Below, piece by piece: positions 61,960-64,000 of a stretch of DNA of 64,000 nt; the stretch's first letter is position 1, and the number at the start of each line of letters is the position of its first letter. The DNA comes from WTFY01 sp011523795. Lineage in GTDB: Bacteria; Pseudomonadota; Gammaproteobacteria; UBA4575. A model generated the notes under the pieces. It had not been told where the DNA came from. It did not search any database and saw only the letters and a program-made list of their open reading frames with translations. The position numbers and the translations under genes were made by a program. Location of the stretch: NCBI GenBank assembly GCA_965207475.1, contig OZ242278.1, positions 1,674,001 to 1,738,000 of the forward strand, given 5' to 3'.

Positions 61960-61982
61960 AGTGGCCTCCTGAGTATTATTTA

Positions 61983-62624
61983 TCACTGCTGGGTTATGTT
62001 TTTTTCACTGTATTCACATAGGTCCACAATTGGGCATTTTTGGCATTTTGGCTTGCGGGCCAGACAAATATACCTGCCAAGCAAGATCAGCCAGTGGTGT
62101 GCATGCAGCTTGTACTTTTCCGGTACCTGATCCTCAAGTCCAAGCTCTACGGCAAGGGTATTTTTCCCAGGAGCAATACCGGTTCGGTTGGCAACCCGAA
62201 AGATATGCGTGTCAACTGCAATAGTTGGCTGATTGAAGGCATTGTTGAGCACTACATTTGCCGTTTTCCTGCCGACACCGGGTAAAGACTGTAAGGCTTC
62301 ACGGCTTTGTGGAATCTGGCTTCCAAATTTTTCATCAAGGATGCGGCACGTTTTGATAATGTGTTGAGCCTTGCTGTTATACAAACCAATTGATTTGATA
62401 TAGTGCTTCAGCCCTTTTTCCCCGAGTGCCAGCATTTGCTTTGGAGTGTTGGCAATCTTGAAAAGTTCCTTGGTTGCCTTGTTTACGCTTACGTCTGTCG
62501 CTTGAGCGGAAAGTATGACCGAGATCAGAAGCTCAAAATCGGATTCGTGTACGAGTTCTGTTCTGGGCTCAGGGTTTGCTTTTTTCAGTCGCCGAAAAAT
62601 TTCGTTACATTTTTCCTCGTTCAT
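61983..62624 (-). CDS. nth: Endonuclease III
   Basis: 213 residues. Helix-hairpin-helix LPGVGRKTANVVL with the catalytic Lys, then the catalytic Asp in VDTHIFRVANR, and the [4Fe-4S] loop CLARKPKCQKCPIVDLC. Removes oxidized pyrimidines. Its start overlaps the preceding ferredoxin gene by 20 bases, so it is coupled to it. Confidence 0.96.
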   Translation of the reverse strand: MNEEKCNEIFRRLKKANPEPRTELVHESDFELLISVILSAQATDVSVNKATKELFKIANTPKQMLALGEKGLKHYIKSIGLYNSKAQHIIKTCRILDEKFGSQIPQSREALQSLPGVGRKTANVVLNNAFNQPTIAVDTHIFRVANRTGIAPGKNTLAVELGLEDQVPEKYKLHAHHWLILLGRYICLARKPKCQKCPIVDLCEYSEKNITQQ

Positions 62625-63036
62625 TGTTTTGAATAGAAGTTCGTTTCTTGAGTAAGATTTTTTCTTTCCTTAGTTCAAACAATTCCTGTCGTTCTCTCTG
62701 GTTCCGTTCGATCCTTTGTATGCGTCGTCTTTTGCTTTCCCGTGAGCTAGCCGCGAACTGTTCTTTTAATTTTCGCTGCTCAATTTTTGGCAAGGTTATG
62801 CAAAGATGATGAAATTTGGTATTCGCTTTGAGTTCAATACAATTCACCGGGCATGGTGCGAGGCACAATTTACATCCTGTACAATATCTGGTGATGACAG
62901 TGTGTGTATGTCGTGAAGCTCCCAAAATTGCATCAAAAGGACATGCCTTGATACACAACGTACAACCGATACAGCGTTGTTCGTCAATTCTCGCAATGAA
63001 TTTGCCCGTTGCAATACCAGAGTAGAAATCTTGCAC
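62605..63036 (-). CDS. RnfB-like ferredoxin without the N-terminal membrane domain
   Basis: 143 residues from a GTG. Two [4Fe-4S] motifs, CIGCTLCIKACPFDAI and CTGCKLCLAPCPVNCI, match the C-terminal half of RnfB/RsxB, followed by a basic coiled tail of about 70 residues. The N-terminal helix and Cys-rich domain of RnfB are absent. Overlap with nth, whose product has a cluster, is notable. Confidence 0.8.
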   Translation of the reverse strand: MQDFYSGIATGKFIARIDEQRCIGCTLCIKACPFDAILGASRHTHTVITRYCTGCKLCLAPCPVNCIELKANTKFHHLCITLPKIEQRKLKEQFAASSRESKRRRIQRIERNQRERQELFELRKEKILLKKRTSIQNNERGKM

Positions 63037-63043
63037 TGGAAAA

Positions 63044-64000
63044 TTATTTCACACGCATCCCGGGCTCTGCGCCGCTGTCGGGTTGTAACAGGAATATATC
63101 TTTCCCGCCAGGCCCTGCAGCCAGCACCATTCCCTCTGAAGTTCCAAAACGCATTTTGCGAGGCATAAGATTTGCGATAACGATCGTCAAGCGTCCTTCT
63201 ATCTCTTCCGGACTGTAGGCGGACTTGATTCCGGCTAAGATAGTGCGGTGCTCGTTTCCAGTCGGTTTGCCTAAGTCGAGGGTTAGTTTTAGCAGCTTGT
63301 CAGCCCCTTCAACGATATCTGCCTGAATGATTCTAGCTACTCTCAAATCAAGTTTTGTGAAATCCTCGAAAGTAACCTCATCGTCGATGGGATCTTGGTC
63401 GCTTGGCATACCTGCTTGTTTGGAATCTTCTACCATTTTATCTATAGACTCTTTTTCGATACGGGTGATCAGGGGTTTAAATTCATTGATCATATGGTCT
63501 TCAGGCATTGGAATTCCAGAAGCTAGATCTTTCCAGTTTGTTTCTACATTTAGAAAAGTTTCGGATTTTTCTGCAAGCTCAGGCATGATCGGCTTCAGGT
63601 AACCAGCCAGCAGCCGATACATATTCAAACCAAAGCTGCATATCTGTTGCACCTTGTAATTGCTGGCCTCTTTTTTTGCAAGTTCCCATGGCTTGTGAGT
63701 ATCGATAACCTGATTGGTTGCATCCGCGTGTGCCATGATTACTCTGATGGCATGCGAATAACTGCGGGACTCGTATAGCTCTCTTATTTGCTGGTTGTGT
63801 CGGACTGCATCTTGAAATATATCCTCACAGTCTTTGAGAAACCTGGATGTGAGTTTCCCATCAAAATACTTGTAAATAAACCCTGAACAGCGACTTGCTA
63901 TATTTACGAGCTTACCGACTACATCGCTGTTGACACGCTGTCGGAAATCACTCAGGTTCAGATCTATATCTCCTACATCGGGTCCCAGCTTTGCTGCAAA
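63044..64000 (-). CDS. metG: Methionyl-tRNA synthetase, C-terminal part (gene runs off the window)
   Basis: The minus-strand frame is open from the window edge to a TAA at 63044 (318 residues). It begins inside the anticodon-binding domain (IDLNLSDFRQRVNSDVVGKLVNIASR) and ends with the tRNA-binding OB-fold domain (FTKLDLRVARIIQADIVEGADKLLKLTLDLG, NLMPRKMRFGTSEGMVLAAG). The catalytic domain is off the edge. The RnfB-like ferredoxin gene follows after 7 bases. Confidence 0.97.
   Translation of the reverse strand, partial: FAAKLGPDVGDIDLNLSDFRQRVNSDVVGKLVNIASRCSGFIYKYFDGKLTSRFLKDCEDIFQDAVRHNQQIRELYESRSYSHAIRVIMAHADATNQVIDTHKPWELAKKEASNYKVQQICSFGLNMYRLLAGYLKPIMPELAEKSETFLNVETNWKDLASGIPMPEDHMINEFKPLITRIEKESIDKMVEDSKQAGMPSDQDPIDDEVTFEDFTKLDLRVARIIQADIVEGADKLLKLTLDLGKPTGNEHRTILAGIKSAYSPEEIEGRLTIVIANLMPRKMRFGTSEGMVLAAGPGGKDIFLLQPDSGAEPGMRVK

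Overview
The window looks like the chromosome of a sulfur-oxidizing gammaproteobacterium, related to Chromatiales and similar dsr-bearing lineages. The main evidence is a reverse-type dissimilatory sulfite reductase locus (dsrABEFHC-MK-JOP-N-R, 37699-48332). A dsrL gene, a probable dsrS gene and siroheme synthase (cysG) lie elsewhere in the window. The rest is ordinary housekeeping: pepN, fabA, gltBD, nrdAB, nth, metG. I see no tRNA, rRNA, insertion sequence, prophage or CRISPR array. GC content looks close to 50 percent by eye; it was not computed.

Layout. 1-4066: trhO (cut by the edge), pepN, a CDGSH protein, fabA. 4067-5595: an isolated XylM/AlkB-type membrane di-iron hydroxylase with strikingly different codon use and its own terminator. 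5660-14703: small unknown proteins, a cytoplasmic molybdopterin oxidoreductase paired with a flavin/NAD/ferredoxin reductase, a GumN-type protein, glycerate kinase, and a MORN plus inactive L,D-transpeptidase-like protein. 14708-20717: gltD and gltB. 21311-26619, minus strand: a tight operon sel1-moxR-VWA-dsrS-cysG. 26886-31129: a TrpD-like protein, several unknown proteins, a 2OG-Fe(II) oxygenase and an acetyltransferase. 31191-33542: a DsrC paralogue behind a palindromic promoter, convergent with dsrL. 34874-37381, minus strand and divergent from dsrA: a probable operon of a TauD-like dioxygenase, a 66-residue protein, a stand-alone Cas6/Cmx6-like RNase-fold protein, a cysteine-free DsrC paralogue and a 67-residue protein. 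37699-48332: the dsr operon. 48459-51355: a 29-residue membrane protein, a soluble NarX-like kinase with a NarL-like regulator, and a rhodanese. 51401-57135: an S24-like protein, nrdAB with NrdR boxes, and a dihydropteridine-reductase-like SDR. 57219-59577: a BtuB-like receptor and a PduO-type adenosyltransferase. 59579-64000, minus strand: metG, ferredoxin, nth, hvfX, hvfB and hvfC, with no hvfA precursor visible.

How the parts fit. DsrEFH and DsrC pass sulfur to DsrAB, which oxidizes it to sulfite. DsrL links DsrAB to NAD(P)H, and DsrMKJOP connects DsrC to the quinone pool. CysG and DsrN make siroheme and siroheme amide for DsrAB. The NarX/NarL-like pair and the palindromic sites at 31191 and upstream of dsrA are candidate regulators of this pathway. 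The candidate for an undescribed system is the minus-strand operon divergent from dsrA, which puts an RNA-processing fold (Cas6) beside a DsrC-family protein without a CRISPR locus in sight.
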